A stretch of DNA of 34,099 nt from Chryseobacterium sp. S0630. GTDB lineage: Bacteria > Bacteroidota > Bacteroidia > Flavobacteriales > Weeksellaceae. Location of the stretch: positions 1 to 34,099 of the forward strand of contig NZ_JAMZGF010000056.1 in the NCBI RefSeq assembly GCF_024158915.1. The letters run 5' to 3'. The number at the start of each line of letters is the position of its first letter. Position 1 is the stretch's first letter. The translations under genes and the position numbers were made by a program. Under the pieces are notes generated by a model. The model was not told where the DNA came from. It saw nothing but the letters and a program-made list of their open reading frames with translations, and ran no database searches. Positions 12,459 to 21,980 of the stretch are shown piece by piece.

Positions 12459-14404
12459 ATAAAGTCAAGATTTTTAGCCGCAGCTTCCATTTCTTTTTGC
12501 TTTTGCACAATCATTTTCTCTATATCTTCACTTGCATAAATTGCTTTTGTTTCAGCAACTTTCTGAAGAATTTCTTTTTGGGTATATTTTTCATCAGGGA
12601 AGTCTTTGCTTCTTCCCACAAGATTTTCAGAAATCTTTTTATTTAAAGCTGTTGGCTTCAGACCATGCTCATCATTGTACTGTATTTGTTTAGCACGACG
12701 GTATTCGGTTTCATCCAGAGTGGCCTGCATGGATTTTGTAATTTTATCAGCGTACATGATCGCTTTTCCGTTCACGTTTCTTGCGGCACGTCCCACAGTT
12801 TGTATCATTGATCTTCTGCTTCTCAACATTCCTTCTTTATCAGCATCCAGAATGGCAACTAATGAAACTTCAGGTAAATCCAAACCTTCTCTCAATAAAT
12901 TAACCCCAATCAATACATCAAAAAGTCCTAAACGAAGATCCTGCATAATCTGAATACGTTCCAGTGTTTCAACATCCGAGTGAATATATCTTGTTCTGAT
13001 TCCGAATTTGGTGAAGTATTTCGTAAGTTCTTCTGCCATTTTCTTTGTTAGAGTAGTTACCAGAACCCTTTCATCAGCATCAGATCTTTTCTGGATTTCT
13101 TCCATCAGATCATCAATCTGGTTTAATGAAGGCCTTACTTCAATAATCGGGTCAAGAAGTCCGGTAGGACGGATGATTTGTTCAATATAAGCACCTCCGG
13201 TTTTTTCCAGCTCATAATCTGCTGGCGTTGCAGAAACATAAATAACCTGATTCTGAATGGCTTCAAATTCCTCAAACTTTAAAGGTCTGTTGTCCATCGC
13301 TGCCGGAAGTCTGAAACCATATTCCACCAACGCTTCTTTTCTGCTTCGGTCTCCTCCGTACATAGCATGAACTTGCGGAACAGTAACGTGGCTTTCGTCA
13401 ATGACCATTAAAAAATCTTTAGGGAAATAATCAATCAAACAGAATGGTCTTGTTCCCGGAAGGCGGCCATCCAGATACCGTGAGTAGTTCTCAATTCCTG
13501 AGCAATAGCCCAGTTCTTTAATCATTTCAAGATCCAGTTCCGTTCTTTCCTGAAGTCGTTTTGCTTCTAATGGCTTTCCGACTGAGCTAAAGAAATCAAC
13601 CTGTTTTACCATATCATCCTGAATGTCTTTAATCGCTCCATTTAAAGTCTCCTTCGACGTTACGAATAGATTGGCGGGGTAAATCTGTATCTGATCAAAA
13701 TTATCCTCTACATTTCCAGTAACAGGATCAAAACTTTGAATTTTTTCAATTTCATCTCCAAAAAACTGAATTCTGATTGCATTATCAGTGTAGGCAGGGA
13801 AAACATCAATCACATCTCCTTTTACACGAAACGTTCCTCTTTGAAACTCATTGAGGGTTCTGGCATACAATGCATTAACTAATGAATGAAGAAGAGCTGT
13901 TCTAGTCACCTTTTCACCAATCGCTATAGAAATTAATGATTTATGAAATTCCGTAGGGTTTCCGATACCATAAATACATGAAACAGAAGCCACGATCAAA
14001 ACGTCTCTCCTTCCTGAAAGAAGACTGGCAGTTGCAGAAAGACGCAACTTTTCGACTTCTTCATTGATGCTCAGGTCTTTTTCAATATAAGTTCCTGTTG
14101 TGGCAATATAGGCCTCTGGCTGATAGTAGTCATAGTAGCTGACAAAGTATTCCACGGCATTCTCCGGGAAAAATTCTTTAAATTCCATAAAGAGCTGTGC
14201 AGCAAGAGTCTTATTGTGTGCTAATACTAAAGTGGGACGTTGTACCTTTTGTATCACATTTGCGACAGTAAAGGTTTTTCCGGAACCTGTTACCCCTAAA
14301 AGCGTTTGATATTTCTCCCCGATCTCTATTCCTTCGGTAAGTTTTTCAATAGCTTGAGGTTGGTCCCCGGTAGGTTTATATTCTGATTGAAGCTTAAAAT
14401 CCAT
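12413..14404 (-). CDS. uvrB: Excinuclease ABC subunit B (UvrB)
   Basis: This 663-residue helicase-like damage-verification subunit of nucleotide excision repair is loaded by UvrA and recruits UvrC. Walker A is GVTGSGKT (37-44). The DNA-binding beta-hairpin region has YFVSYYDYYQPEAYI. Motif DESH is in MVIDESHVTVPQ. Helicase motifs V/VI include GVNLLREGLDLPEVSLVAILDADKEG and QTVGRAARN. The C-terminal UVR domain ends KAAKLRDEIADLKD. The frame is open 7 codons upstream, but the start at 14404 (MDFKLQSEYKPTGDQP) fits the family. Its C-terminus lies in the island's right repeat and remains intact. Confidence 0.97.
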   Translation of the reverse strand: MDFKLQSEYKPTGDQPQAIEKLTEGIEIGEKYQTLLGVTGSGKTFTVANVIQKVQRPTLVLAHNKTLAAQLFMEFKEFFPENAVEYFVSYYDYYQPEAYIATTGTYIEKDLSINEEVEKLRLSATASLLSGRRDVLIVASVSCIYGIGNPTEFHKSLISIAIGEKVTRTALLHSLVNALYARTLNEFQRGTFRVKGDVIDVFPAYTDNAIRIQFFGDEIEKIQSFDPVTGNVEDNFDQIQIYPANLFVTSKETLNGAIKDIQDDMVKQVDFFSSVGKPLEAKRLQERTELDLEMIKELGYCSGIENYSRYLDGRLPGTRPFCLIDYFPKDFLMVIDESHVTVPQVHAMYGGDRSRKEALVEYGFRLPAAMDNRPLKFEEFEAIQNQVIYVSATPADYELEKTGGAYIEQIIRPTGLLDPIIEVRPSLNQIDDLMEEIQKRSDADERVLVTTLTKKMAEELTKYFTKFGIRTRYIHSDVETLERIQIMQDLRLGLFDVLIGVNLLREGLDLPEVSLVAILDADKEGMLRSRRSMIQTVGRAARNVNGKAIMYADKITKSMQATLDETEYRRAKQIQYNDEHGLKPTALNKKISENLVGRSKDFPDEKYTQKEILQKVAETKAIYASEDIEKMIVQKQKEMEAAAKNLDFIKAAKLRDEIADLKD

Positions 14405-14551
14405 AGAAAAGAATGTATACAACAAAAATACGAAAGAAATTATTAGACCGTATAATGTTTTGAAGGTGAATATTTTGATAATAAAATTTTAACTTATCAC
14501 CCTTGTAGTTGTTATTTTTTGAAGATGTCTGAATGAAAACAATTGAAAAAT

Positions 14552-14577
14552 AAAAAGCGCTAATCATTAGCGCTTTT
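14552..14577 (-). terminator. Intrinsic terminator after the M56 peptidase gene
   Basis: An 11-bp perfect stem (14553-14563 with 14567-14577) and a three-base loop are followed on the minus strand by a T-rich tract. It lies a few bases beyond the stop at 14582. The remainder of 14405-14551 shows no gene. Confidence 0.85.
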
Positions 14578-14581
14578 GTTC

Positions 14582-16366
14582 TTATGGTCGTGTAAACGTC
14601 ATCGTTGCCGGAACTTTTAATATTGAAGCAATGGCTTTCCCTTCTTTCATTGCGGGTATCCATACTGTTTCATTGCTGATTTCAGTGACAGTTTTCAGAA
14701 GTTCCCGGTTAAGAATTTCGTTTTCTCCTGAAGTGGTTACCTGAGTTGTTTTTCCTGCCTCATTAATATGAATAAAAGCGGTAGACGTTATAGGACCTTT
14801 GTAGTCTCCTAAATTACTCACATCCACATTCCTGCTTATTTTGATTTTTAAGTCTTTAGGTCCTCCGGGATATTGAGCTGGAATTTCATTTGTATTTTGT
14901 TGGGTGTTGACGGCTGTATTTGTGTTTTTATCTTTATTGTTTTCACTTGTGCTATACACCCTCGGAATTATTGTATCTGAAACTTTTTTTAATCCTTGTC
15001 TTTTAAAACCCATTATAACAGATGATTTTCCTTCTTCTTTGGTCTTTTCAAAATAAGAATGAGTCATTAAGCTAACCTGATAAGGTTGTGGATTTTTTGC
15101 TGTTCTGGCATTTTGAGAAACTTTGCTGATATAAATATTTGAAAAATCATCTTTATTGTAATTTTTCAAATCGCTGTTTTCTATTTTTTTTGAATCAATC
15201 CAGACTGCATAGCTTTTTTTGTCTGAAAATGAATTCAGTTCGTTTTCTGTTGGAATTCTTTTTTTCAGCTCAGGGATAGAAAAGAATGTAATCTTCTGCT
15301 CATTTTTCTGATTTTTATTAAGCAGTGGATACAGTTCACCAAGCCTTTTTCTATCACTTTCAGTAACCTTCTTTGAAAACTCGGGATAATTTTCCTGTTT
15401 CAGAAGATCTGCATACTTTGCTAATATGTCTTTGAATTCCTGATAAGGATCCTGACCAGCCATTTGGGCAGGGATCTCTGCTATTCTTTCAGAAACAAGA
15501 ATATGAGAAGAATTACCCGCATATGTTCTTTCAGAAAATAATGCTGCTGCGGAAATTAAAACGGAGATTCCTGCTGTTTTCTTTAGCAGACTGAATTTTG
15601 ATTTTTTTGTTTTCATCATAATAAATCTTTTTTTGGTGTTATTAAAATTAAATGAATGGGTCAAAGGAGGATTTTGGTGGCTGAGAATTTCTTCAAGAAT
15701 AAGACGCTGATATTCTTTCATGTTATAATTACTTTTTATAACCGCCTCGTCAGCCAAAAATTCGTGATTGGTTATAACTGCTTTCTTATACAGGAAAAGA
15801 ACAGGATTGAACCAGGTGAAAATCTTTAAAATATCCAGAAACAATAGATCGACACTGTGTTTCTGTTCAATATGAGTCTTTTCGTGAAGAAAAACCCTCG
15901 GATCTATTGTATGATTATTCATATAGCTTTCTCCCATATAAATGGTATTCCAAAAACTAAAAGGAGAAAGGTTTTCTTTTGTTAATATAACATTGTGATG
16001 CTGATACTTATGCTTTTCTCCCGAGATTCTTTTTATAGCAATAAGGGAAAAAAGGCTTTTTAACAACAGAAAAAGTGAGATCACAATATAAATTCCCCAA
16101 AACATATTTTCCCAGTTAAAACTTTCCTGTTGTTGCGGGATAATAACCAGTTGCTGTGCCGTTTCTTCCATGATCAGTTGAGGAGTTGTTGCAGTGTTTC
16201 GGCTTGGTAAGGTAATCGTCACAAACGGAATTATATTGGATAACAATAATGAGCTTAGCAGATACAACCGGTTGAATCTATGCATTCTTTCTTTTTCCAG
16301 AAACAAATAATAAACAGCAATGAAAATAGAAGAACACAGAATTATTTTCAGAATAATAGCGATCAT
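14582..16366 (-). CDS. M56 (BlaR1-like) metallopeptidase with TonB-like C-terminus
   Basis: This is a 594-residue membrane sensor-protease. Membrane helices lie at about 3-22, 36-52 and 90-110, then the zinc protease motif HEKTH (161-165) and the downstream NHEFLADEAV (Glu202/Asp206 region). A fourth helix is near 263-282. The periplasmic part has no beta-lactam-sensor (penicillin-binding) domain. After a disordered linker it ends in a domain of about 90 residues (INEAGKTTQVTTSGENEILN...VWIPAMKEGK) resembling the TonB C-terminal fold. In BlaR1 the protease leads to cleavage of BlaI. With blaI 2 bp upstream, this forms a two-gene signal system. The signal is unknown. Confidence 0.9.
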   Translation of the reverse strand: MIAIILKIILCSSIFIAVYYLFLEKERMHRFNRLYLLSSLLLSNIIPFVTITLPSRNTATTPQLIMEETAQQLVIIPQQQESFNWENMFWGIYIVISLFLLLKSLFSLIAIKRISGEKHKYQHHNVILTKENLSPFSFWNTIYMGESYMNNHTIDPRVFLHEKTHIEQKHSVDLLFLDILKIFTWFNPVLFLYKKAVITNHEFLADEAVIKSNYNMKEYQRLILEEILSHQNPPLTHSFNFNNTKKRFIMMKTKKSKFSLLKKTAGISVLISAAALFSERTYAGNSSHILVSERIAEIPAQMAGQDPYQEFKDILAKYADLLKQENYPEFSKKVTESDRKRLGELYPLLNKNQKNEQKITFFSIPELKKRIPTENELNSFSDKKSYAVWIDSKKIENSDLKNYNKDDFSNIYISKVSQNARTAKNPQPYQVSLMTHSYFEKTKEEGKSSVIMGFKRQGLKKVSDTIIPRVYSTSENNKDKNTNTAVNTQQNTNEIPAQYPGGPKDLKIKISRNVDVSNLGDYKGPITSTAFIHINEAGKTTQVTTSGENEILNRELLKTVTEISNETVWIPAMKEGKAIASILKVPATMTFTRP

Positions 16367-16368
16367 AT

Positions 16369-16740
16369 TTATTCTTTTATCTGTTCGTCAATAATATCAC
16401 GAAGTTCTTTCAGTTCCTTTTGGCTAAGTTTTGCGTTGGAAGTAAAAAATGATGCAAACTGGGTCACAGAGCTGTTGAAAAAACGGTCAATCATGGAAGT
16501 CATTTCTTCCTTGAAATATTCCCCCTTCTCTACCTTTGGATAGTATTCGCGGGAATTTCCATAGAGTTTATAGCCTATAAGTTCTTTGTTCTGCATTCTT
16601 TTAAGCAAGGTCGCAATAGTAGTTGCTGCAGGCTTTGGCTCCGGATAGGCTTCCAGAATATCCTTCATGAAAACAGTTTTCTTTTCCCAAAGAATTTCCA
16701 TAAGGACTTTTTCAGAATCGGTTAGTTTGATCTCTTTCAT
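16369..16740 (-). CDS. BlaI/MecI/CopY family repressor
   Basis: This is a 123-residue winged-helix repressor: LTDSEKVLMEILWEKKTVFMKDILE, then PAATTIATLLKRMQNKELI as the recognition-helix region and GNSREYYPKVEKGEY as the wing. The C-terminal dimer helices run from about 75 to the end. The start at 16740 is chosen because MKEIKLTDSE is the family N-terminus; the frame opens 18 codons earlier without family sequence. It sits directly upstream of the M56 protease gene. A dyad just upstream of its start suggests autoregulation. The divergent neighbour is the PQQ sugar dehydrogenase at 16847, which might be co-regulated. Confidence 0.9.
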   Translation of the reverse strand: MKEIKLTDSEKVLMEILWEKKTVFMKDILEAYPEPKPAATTIATLLKRMQNKELIGYKLYGNSREYYPKVEKGEYFKEEMTSMIDRFFNSSVTQFASFFTSNAKLSQKELKELRDIIDEQIKE

Positions 16741-16742
16741 TC

Positions 16743-16772
16743 TACAAGTTTGTAATTTGTTCTGCAAATGTA
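16743..16772 (-). promoter_or_regulatory. blaI promoter and probable BlaI operator
   Basis: On the minus strand TACATTTG (16765-16772) matches the -7 consensus. The perfect palindrome TACAAGTTTGTA (16743-16754) lies between the expected start site and the blaI ATG. BlaI/MecI operators have TACA...TGTA half-sites, so it is a good candidate for autorepression. An outer pair TCTACA/TGTAGA (16741-16746, 16769-16774) encloses the region. Confidence 0.55.
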
Positions 16773-16846
16773 GAATAAAAATTAATATATGCAAACTTTA
16801 TTGGCATTATTTTTCCATTCGATGTATGAAACCTAATCATAATAAT

Positions 16847-18064
16847 ATGAAAATCAATCAATTTTACATTCCTGTAGTAAGCCTTTTTCTTTTTTTATCT
16901 TCATGCAAAGAGAATCATGCGAATGCTCAAAAGACAGGAAATGACGGAAGTGTGGAAACAGATAATCCTAATTCCGACTATAAGCCGGCATTTAAAGGGC
17001 AGACCAGAATTAAAGCTGTAAAGACAACAACAGCCTATAATGTTGAAATATTGAATAAAGATTTAGGAAGACCTTGGGGGATTATTAATTTGCCTGACGG
17101 AAAATTTCTCATCACAGATAAGAAAGGGCATATGAATGTTGTTTCAACAGATGGTAAACAGGTTTCAAAAATTGAAGGTTTTCCAAAAGTAGATTCAAAA
17201 GGACAGGGTGGAATGTTGGATGTTGCTCTTGATCCTGATTTTAAAACCAGCAATATTATTTACTTCAGCTTCTCGGAGCCATTTGGAAAAGGAAATTTAA
17301 CATCGGTAGCAAAAGGGAAACTTTCTGCAGATCTTAAAAATATTTCAGAAGTAAAAGTGATTTTCCGTGCTGAACCTTCTTATGACGGAGATAAGCACTA
17401 CGGAAGCCGTCTGGCTTTTGATAAAGATGGAAATTTATTTGTCAGTACAGGAGAAAGATCAGACAAAGTTACCCGTGTATATGCGCAGAAAACAGATAAT
17501 TATCTTGGAAAAATTTTAAAGATTACCAAAGATGGTAAGCCTGCACCAGGAAATCCTTTTATCGGAAAATCCGGTTATAAGCCTGAAATATATGCTTATG
17601 GAATCCGAAATCCGCAGGGAATGGCTATAGATCCCAACGGAAATTTGTGGGATGTGGAAATGGGACCACGAGGTGGTGATGAAATCAATCTGATCCAGCC
17701 GGGAAAAAATTACGGCTGGGGAGATGTAACCTATGGTATTGAATATTCAGGAGATAAAGTAGGGCAGGGAATCACCCAAAAAGAAGGGACCGAGCAACCT
17801 GTCTATTATTGGGATCCTGTGATTTCACCAAGTGGAATTACTTTCTATACAGGAAATATTGAAGAATGGAAAGGTAATCTTATTATTGGATGTCTAAGCG
17901 GCGAACACATTAACCGAATTGTCATGAAAGATAATAAAGTAGTAGGAGAAGAGCGTCTTCTCGCGGATCAGAAAGAACGCTTCCGTGATGTATTGAACGG
18001 AATGGATGGAAATCTGTATGCAGTAACAGATAGCGGTAAGCTTTATAAAATTTCAAAAAAATAG
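16847..18064 (+). CDS. PQQ-dependent sugar dehydrogenase (GSDH family) lipoprotein
   Basis: This 405-residue protein has a lipoprotein signal (MKINQFYIPVVSLFLFLSSC, lipobox FLSSC), so it is periplasm-facing and membrane-attached. The six-bladed propeller of the soluble glucose/aldose dehydrogenase family (PF07995) shows LGRPWGIINLPDGKFLITDK, QGGMLDVALDPDF, the HYGSRLAFDKDGNLFVSTGER blade, YGIRNPQGMAIDPNGNLWDVEMGPRGGDEIN, and ISPSGITFYTG. Activity would need PQQ from outside or elsewhere; no pqq genes are in the window. The true start could also be at 16826, seven codons upstream. It is divergent from blaI and convergent with the TonB receptor, separated from it by a palindromic repeat. Confidence 0.9.
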   Translation: MKINQFYIPVVSLFLFLSSCKENHANAQKTGNDGSVETDNPNSDYKPAFKGQTRIKAVKTTTAYNVEILNKDLGRPWGIINLPDGKFLITDKKGHMNVVSTDGKQVSKIEGFPKVDSKGQGGMLDVALDPDFKTSNIIYFSFSEPFGKGNLTSVAKGKLSADLKNISEVKVIFRAEPSYDGDKHYGSRLAFDKDGNLFVSTGERSDKVTRVYAQKTDNYLGKILKITKDGKPAPGNPFIGKSGYKPEIYAYGIRNPQGMAIDPNGNLWDVEMGPRGGDEINLIQPGKNYGWGDVTYGIEYSGDKVGQGITQKEGTEQPVYYWDPVISPSGITFYTGNIEEWKGNLIIGCLSGEHINRIVMKDNKVVGEERLLADQKERFRDVLNGMDGNLYAVTDSGKLYKISKK

Positions 18065-18065
18065 G

Positions 18066-18223
18066 AAAAAACTGTATCAAAGGTTAATAATTTCACCTTT
18101 GTCATTCTGACACAGACTGCAGGTCTGCGAACGTCGTTCAAAGAATCTCATTTATAAACCAATAACATAAGATTCTTCACTACATTTCATTTCGTTCAGA
18201 ATGACATTTTGATACAGTTTTTT
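18066..18223. repeat. MITE-like palindromic repeat, 158 bp
   Basis: A 16-bp perfect terminal inverted repeat (18066-18081 with 18208-18223, containing CTGTATC) encloses a second inverted pair, GTCATTCTGA (18101-18110) with TCAGAATGAC (18196-18205), and an inner AGAATCT/AGATTCT pair. The whole block can fold as one long hairpin and carries no ORF. It fills the gap between two convergent genes and may act as a bidirectional terminator. Such elements are often multicopy; copy number cannot be seen here. Confidence 0.8.
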
Positions 18224-18230
18224 TATTCTT

Positions 18231-20657
18231 TTAAAACTTAAAATTAAGTCTGGCAAAAACCTGTCTTCCGGCAAATCCCATCTGTACAGGGTCAAAAATA
18301 CCTCCAGCTTCCGTATTTCCGTCGGATACATGAGTGGTCTGTAGAGTAGGATATCTGTTGAACAGGTTTTTACTTCCTAAAGTAAGATTCAGGTTCTTGC
18401 AGAATTCATAACCGAAAGAAAGATCGGTGGTTACTTTTGGATTATACACCTGTTCTGAGTCATCATAGCCAATCAGAGTTACTTTATCAAACCTTACCAT
18501 CTGAAGGTTTACATTGAATTTGTTGAGCCTGTAATTAAGGTTTAAATTCACTTTTGTCTTCGGAGCAGAAGCAAGAATAAATGCTTTTTCTCTTGCACTC
18601 AGGTAAATATCTTCTTTCCCTGCCAACTGTTCTGAAGTATTCACTTTTGTGATTTTCATATCATTATAGTTTCCGGCTAGGGTAGCGGTCAGTTTTCCTG
18701 AACCGATATTTTCAGTATAGCTTAAGATCACATCAACTCCTTTTGTTTTCGTGTCGATGGCATTAGAGAAGAACTGTACCTGGTCAATAAATGGGTTTTC
18801 TGCCTGAACATCTGCCGGCAAGTCTGCTTGTGCAAAATATCCGGTAAGAACGATTCTGTCTTTAACACGGATGTAATAACCATCTACGGTTGCCGTAAAT
18901 TTTCCTGTATTGAAGGTAAATCCGGCACTTCCATTCACGGAGGTTTCCTGCTTCAGTTGAGGAATTCCCAGACTGCTTGCGATTTTACTGTCATTAGATG
19001 CCAGCTGGATTGTAACCAATTGACCGCCCTGGAAGTTGGTAAACTGCTGGCTGTAGTATTTCTGAGCCAGAGAAGGCGCCCTGAATCCAGTAGAAACAGA
19101 TCCTCGGAAAGCAAACTGTGGCGTGATAGCATATCTTGTGGCAAATTTACCATTCAGAGTGCTTCCAAAATCATTATAATTTTCAAATCTTCCGGCAATG
19201 CTTATCATCCAGTTTTTAGTCACATCCAATTCAGTATCTACATACGCTGCGAAGTTATTTCTGCTCTTGCCTGTGTCTGTAGAATAGCCTGGAAAACCTT
19301 GTGAGCCACCTGGCCTTACATTGCCACTTGAAGGATTCGTAACCAATAAGTTTTGAGGAGTGCTTGGAGTCACAAGATTTCCATTGACATCATACATAGC
19401 GTAAGAAGCTTCTTCTCCTTTGATGATATCAAATTTTTCATACCTGAATTCAGATCCGAAAGCAACGTTAAGTCCTTCCAGTACTTTGAATTGTTTCACA
19501 GCATTAAACCCAGTTGTATTCTGCAGCAGAGAATGACCTCCTGCATTAAAGCTTGTAGGAGATCTGACTCCTAAAGTGGCATTAATGGTATTGTCTATCT
19601 GATAAGTGAATCTATTGTTGCCAAAAGCATTATAGAAATCTACATCCCAGTCTGCAACTTTGAACTTTAATCCGTTGTCAAACGTAAAATCCGTAATGCT
19701 GGTATTTTCAATCGGGTTAAATCCTGTAGGGTAAACTTCAGGAATATTACCATCTGCATCAGGGGTTCTGGTCCACGCGTAAGCCTTAGTATTTCTATGT
19801 GAAAAACCTTGGCGGGAATAAAACTTCAGACCATCAGTTAATGGGACTTCAATATTTCCGAAAAAGTAAATGTTCTGAGCTTTTGCATCTCCAAAACGCT
19901 GTCTGGGAGAGGTATAAACATCCGGATTTGCATTTCGTATAGCGTAATCTTTATTCACAAACTCTACGGTGAAATTTCCGAAACCGCCTTTTGATCCTAT
20001 TTTAGTCCCTAAATTTCCATTGAAATCAAAGGTATTTCCATCCACTTTATGGTCTGATACAACATCATTGTTTCCGGGACTTTTGAAAAGATTCATTCCA
20101 TAAAAAGCATTTCCTTCAAAACCTTTGTCTCTGTCATTCAGAATAACATTGATAACTCCTGCAATAGCATCTGATCCATATTGTGCAGAAGCTCCGTCAC
20201 GAAGAACTTCCACTCTTTTTATGGCGCCAATCGGGATGGTATTCATGTCATATCCCGTATTTCCTCTTCCTTTCGTTCCGAAAAGGTTGATCAGTGAAGA
20301 CTGGTGATATCTTTTTCCATTTAACAAAAGTAGAGTTTGATCAGGACCTAAGCCTCTTAAAGTGGCAGGATCTACTGCATCGGCACCGTCAGACCCTGAT
20401 TGTTTGTTAGAATTGAAAGAAGGCGCAGAAAACTGTAAAAGCTGGTTGATTTCCACCTGTCCAGTTGACTGGCTTACCTGTTTAATGTCTATGATATCGA
20501 TGGGAACAGGCGTGTTTACGACTGTTCTTTTCTTGTTTCGGCTCCCGGTAATGGCAACTTCGTCAATCTTTGATTCTTTCAAAGTATCTTTTACCTGCTG
20601 GGCATAGGAGAAGGCAGAAACTCCAAGGAAAATAATGCTGATGTATTTTATTTTCAT
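18231..20657 (-). CDS. TonB-dependent outer-membrane receptor
   Basis: This is an 808-residue outer-membrane transporter. The signal peptide is MKIKYISIIFLGVSAFSYAQ, followed at once by a TonB-box-like stretch (DEVAITGSRNKK). The plug domain (about 45-175) includes RGLGPDQTLLLLNGKRYHQ and VEVLRDGASAQYGSDAIAGV. The 22-strand barrel follows, ending NLFNRYPTLQ...GRQVFARLNFKF with a terminal Phe. It lacks the N-terminal carboxypeptidase-like domain and SusD partner of polysaccharide systems, so a siderophore, vitamin or small-metabolite substrate is more likely. The start at 20657 is chosen over an open frame beginning 13 codons earlier. It has its own promoter box. Confidence 0.93.
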   Translation of the reverse strand: MKIKYISIIFLGVSAFSYAQQVKDTLKESKIDEVAITGSRNKKRTVVNTPVPIDIIDIKQVSQSTGQVEINQLLQFSAPSFNSNKQSGSDGADAVDPATLRGLGPDQTLLLLNGKRYHQSSLINLFGTKGRGNTGYDMNTIPIGAIKRVEVLRDGASAQYGSDAIAGVINVILNDRDKGFEGNAFYGMNLFKSPGNNDVVSDHKVDGNTFDFNGNLGTKIGSKGGFGNFTVEFVNKDYAIRNANPDVYTSPRQRFGDAKAQNIYFFGNIEVPLTDGLKFYSRQGFSHRNTKAYAWTRTPDADGNIPEVYPTGFNPIENTSITDFTFDNGLKFKVADWDVDFYNAFGNNRFTYQIDNTINATLGVRSPTSFNAGGHSLLQNTTGFNAVKQFKVLEGLNVAFGSEFRYEKFDIIKGEEASYAMYDVNGNLVTPSTPQNLLVTNPSSGNVRPGGSQGFPGYSTDTGKSRNNFAAYVDTELDVTKNWMISIAGRFENYNDFGSTLNGKFATRYAITPQFAFRGSVSTGFRAPSLAQKYYSQQFTNFQGGQLVTIQLASNDSKIASSLGIPQLKQETSVNGSAGFTFNTGKFTATVDGYYIRVKDRIVLTGYFAQADLPADVQAENPFIDQVQFFSNAIDTKTKGVDVILSYTENIGSGKLTATLAGNYNDMKITKVNTSEQLAGKEDIYLSAREKAFILASAPKTKVNLNLNYRLNKFNVNLQMVRFDKVTLIGYDDSEQVYNPKVTTDLSFGYEFCKNLNLTLGSKNLFNRYPTLQTTHVSDGNTEAGGIFDPVQMGFAGRQVFARLNFKF

Positions 20658-20684
20658 ATTAATAATTTTGAGTGATGATTCGAT

Positions 20685-20692
20685 CAAAATTA
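20685..20692 (-). promoter_or_regulatory. TonB receptor promoter -7 box
   Basis: TAATTTTG on the minus strand matches TAnnTTTG and lies 27 bp before the receptor start at 20657. No Fur-like dyad was recognised nearby. Confidence 0.5.
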
Positions 20693-20819
20693 TCAATATT
20701 TATTTTTAAATCAATACTAAAATTAAATATTTAGTACGAAAATCTTAATTCCGTGTTGATTTGTGATAATTTCAGAAAAATAATAATCTATTATTTAAAT
20801 TTAATTAAAATTTTTAATG

Positions 20820-21980
20820 TTAAAAGCTGGTAATGATTCTGTTAATCCCTTCTTCTAAAATTTCCTGTGAGGTGGAGAAGCAAATTCTGATATGTCCTTC
20901 CGCTCCTTTTCCGAACCATCTTTCCGATCCGGGAACAAGGGCAACCTTTCCGTGTGTCAGGACATGTTGGGCAAATTGATCACTGGACATTCCGTTTTCA
21001 ATCTTCGGAAACAGGACAAAAGTGGCTTCAGGGAGATTGGGGGTTACTATTTCTGAACGGCTTAATAATTTAAAAGCAAGATCTCTGTTGCTCTGTAAAT
21101 GAGTTAAGAACTCTTTGTACCAGGGTTTTGCCTTCTCCAGTGCTACACTTCCTGCAATCTGAGACAGCGTAGAAACACCTTCTATGGTGGAGTTGAAATT
21201 AGATTTCTCTGTGAAATCTTCAAGAATATCCTGATCATTGCAGAGTACAGCTCCAATTCTTAATCCTGCTATTCCAAATGATTTTGAAAACCCATACACG
21301 GTAAAGCTCTTTCTCTTTGCCTTCTCCGAAACGGAAGAATACGTATGAAAGTCTTTATGATCATAAATAATATCACTCCAGATTTCATCACTCATTACCC
21401 AAAGATCATGAGCAGATGCAATTTCTGCTACTTTTATCAATACTTCCTTAGAATAAACTTTTCCAAGCGGATTGTGCGGGTTGCATATGCTGATAAGTTT
21501 AGTCCTGGGATTGATTAAAGAAACCAGTTTTTCAAAATCAATTTCTCCTGTTGTAGTATCCACAGGGCAGAGCATTACTTTACCACCTGCAGTTTCTACT
21601 GATTTCTTGAAAAGAAAATCTACAGGATCCAGAATAATGGCTTCATCTCCGGGATTGAGAACATAAGATGCAATAAGGAACATTCCCTGGGCAGCACTGT
21701 TGACAGCCAGAACATTCTCCGGTGAGAAACTTCCATGTTTTTCCAGGTTAAAATGATCTGCAACGCTTTTCTTAAACTCCGGAAGTCCGGAAAACGGGCC
21801 ATAGCTGAGGTAACCGTCTTTCAGGTATTCAATAATTCCCTGTTCTATTTCAGGTGCTGTTCTGAAGTCAGGATCAGCTGCCGTAAGAGGAATGATTCCG
21901 TCTTCAAGCGTAGCCCATCTTCCGTTATACGCCTTTCTTTTCAGGGCTTCAAAATTGATATCGTTATTGGTGAACATCAT
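20820..21980 (-). CDS. MalY/PatB-type PLP aminotransferase or C-S lyase
   Basis: This 386-residue fold-type I PLP enzyme has CNPHNPLG (166-173), SDEIWSDI with Asp198, and the Schiff-base lysine in GFSKSFGIAGLRIG (Lys233). The N-terminal IIPLTAADPDFRTAPEI and the 'SDEIWSD' motif point to the MalY/PatB branch (cystathionine beta-lyase-like), rather than aspartate transaminase. A side activity as aminotransferase is common, so the substrate is open. Its ATG overlaps the stop of the upstream FAD monooxygenase by one base, so both are coupled and probably serve one small-molecule pathway. Confidence 0.88.
   Translation of the reverse strand: MMFTNNDINFEALKRKAYNGRWATLEDGIIPLTAADPDFRTAPEIEQGIIEYLKDGYLSYGPFSGLPEFKKSVADHFNLEKHGSFSPENVLAVNSAAQGMFLIASYVLNPGDEAIILDPVDFLFKKSVETAGGKVMLCPVDTTTGEIDFEKLVSLINPRTKLISICNPHNPLGKVYSKEVLIKVAEIASAHDLWVMSDEIWSDIIYDHKDFHTYSSVSEKAKRKSFTVYGFSKSFGIAGLRIGAVLCNDQDILEDFTEKSNFNSTIEGVSTLSQIAGSVALEKAKPWYKEFLTHLQSNRDLAFKLLSRSEIVTPNLPEATFVLFPKIENGMSSDQFAQHVLTHGKVALVPGSERWFGKGAEGHIRICFSTSQEILEEGINRIITSF

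Noticed and set aside
18828..19304. A 158-residue ORF on the plus strand inside the TonB receptor gene
   Set aside because: It is a shadow of a well-supported coding frame on the other strand, with no promoter, motif or family look.
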